Of a DNA stretch of 32,596 nucleotides, positions 31,369-32,596 are shown one piece after another. Position 1 is the first letter of the stretch. Every line of letters begins with the position of its first letter. The notes beneath the pieces are model-generated. The model was given only the letters and a program-made list of their open reading frames with translations, was not told the DNA's origin and ran no database searches. The translations under genes and the position numbers were made by a program. Origin of the DNA: DASTPP01 sp035762175 (lineage in GTDB: Bacteria > Myxococcota_A > Polyangia > Polyangiales > Polyangiaceae); the NCBI GenBank assembly GCA_035762175.1, contig DASTPP010000428.1, forward strand, positions 1-32,596. Reading direction: 5' to 3'.

Positions 31369-31463
31369 GCCCCCGCCCGAGGCCCGCCCGGGCCGCGGGC
31401 GCGGGGCCTTCGCCGACAACTGGCGTCCGCGCGCCACCTGGGTAAAGAAGGCGGGCAGCCGCC

Positions 31464-32596
<1,133 letters not shown>

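Noticed and set aside
31369..31463. GC hairpin between the soluble kinase and guaB
   Set aside because: Stem candidates are short or poorly matched with no T-tract, so I do not call a terminator.

Overview
The window looks like a chromosome segment from a very high-GC member of the Myxococcota, most likely Polyangiales/Sorangium-like. This is inferred from the strong GC bias in third codon positions, the Ser/Thr protein kinases, the many lipoproteins with Cys-rich or Ala/Pro-rich low-complexity regions, an AgmX/PglI-type C-terminal domain, and frequent GTG starts. No species can be named from sequence alone. I see no tRNA, rRNA, CRISPR array, integrase or transposase.

Layout. 1-132: start of a MerR-like regulator (-), cut by the window edge. 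133-854: non-coding, with a lower-GC stretch, a 42-bp tandem repeat and a large hairpin element. 855-3644: two kinase domains in one membrane protein (-). 3862-9794: a duplicated two-gene cassette (+), each copy being a small secreted Cys protein followed by a membrane-anchored protein with three DsbA-like domains. 9765-11255: a lipoprotein and greB (-). 11551-15446: a Cys-rich lipoprotein, an Ala/Glu/Pro-rich membrane TPR protein and a universal stress protein (+). 15451-18774: an HExxH metallopeptidase lipoprotein and two related small lipoproteins (-). 19076-23518: a Gly/Pro-rich single-pass protein, an epoxide-hydrolase-like enzyme, an AgmX-type lipoprotein and a UshA-like/multiheme cytochrome c fusion (+). 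23654-30058: an extended SDR, a HEAT-repeat protein, a 5'-nucleotidase lipoprotein and a bipartite Pro-rich protein (-). 30316-32596: a Ser/Thr kinase and the start of guaB (+).

Three patterns stand out. (1) Two copies of a structured element (689-822 and 23510-23646) share a core of about 61 nt and an inner hairpin whose sequence differs while its pairing is kept. Each is enclosed by a perfect 36- or 38-bp inverted repeat of unrelated sequence. (2) The small Cys protein plus triple-DsbA cassette is duplicated in tandem, with a similar promoter in both copies and a 71-nt identical block at the 3' ends of the large genes; it may be a dedicated thiol-oxidation module. (3) Several genes have a -10-like hexamer, usually preceded by TGC, ending 6-7 nt before the start codon, which suggests leaderless transcripts. 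In addition, GC-rich minisatellites with units of 26-42 bp recur at or near gene 3' ends.
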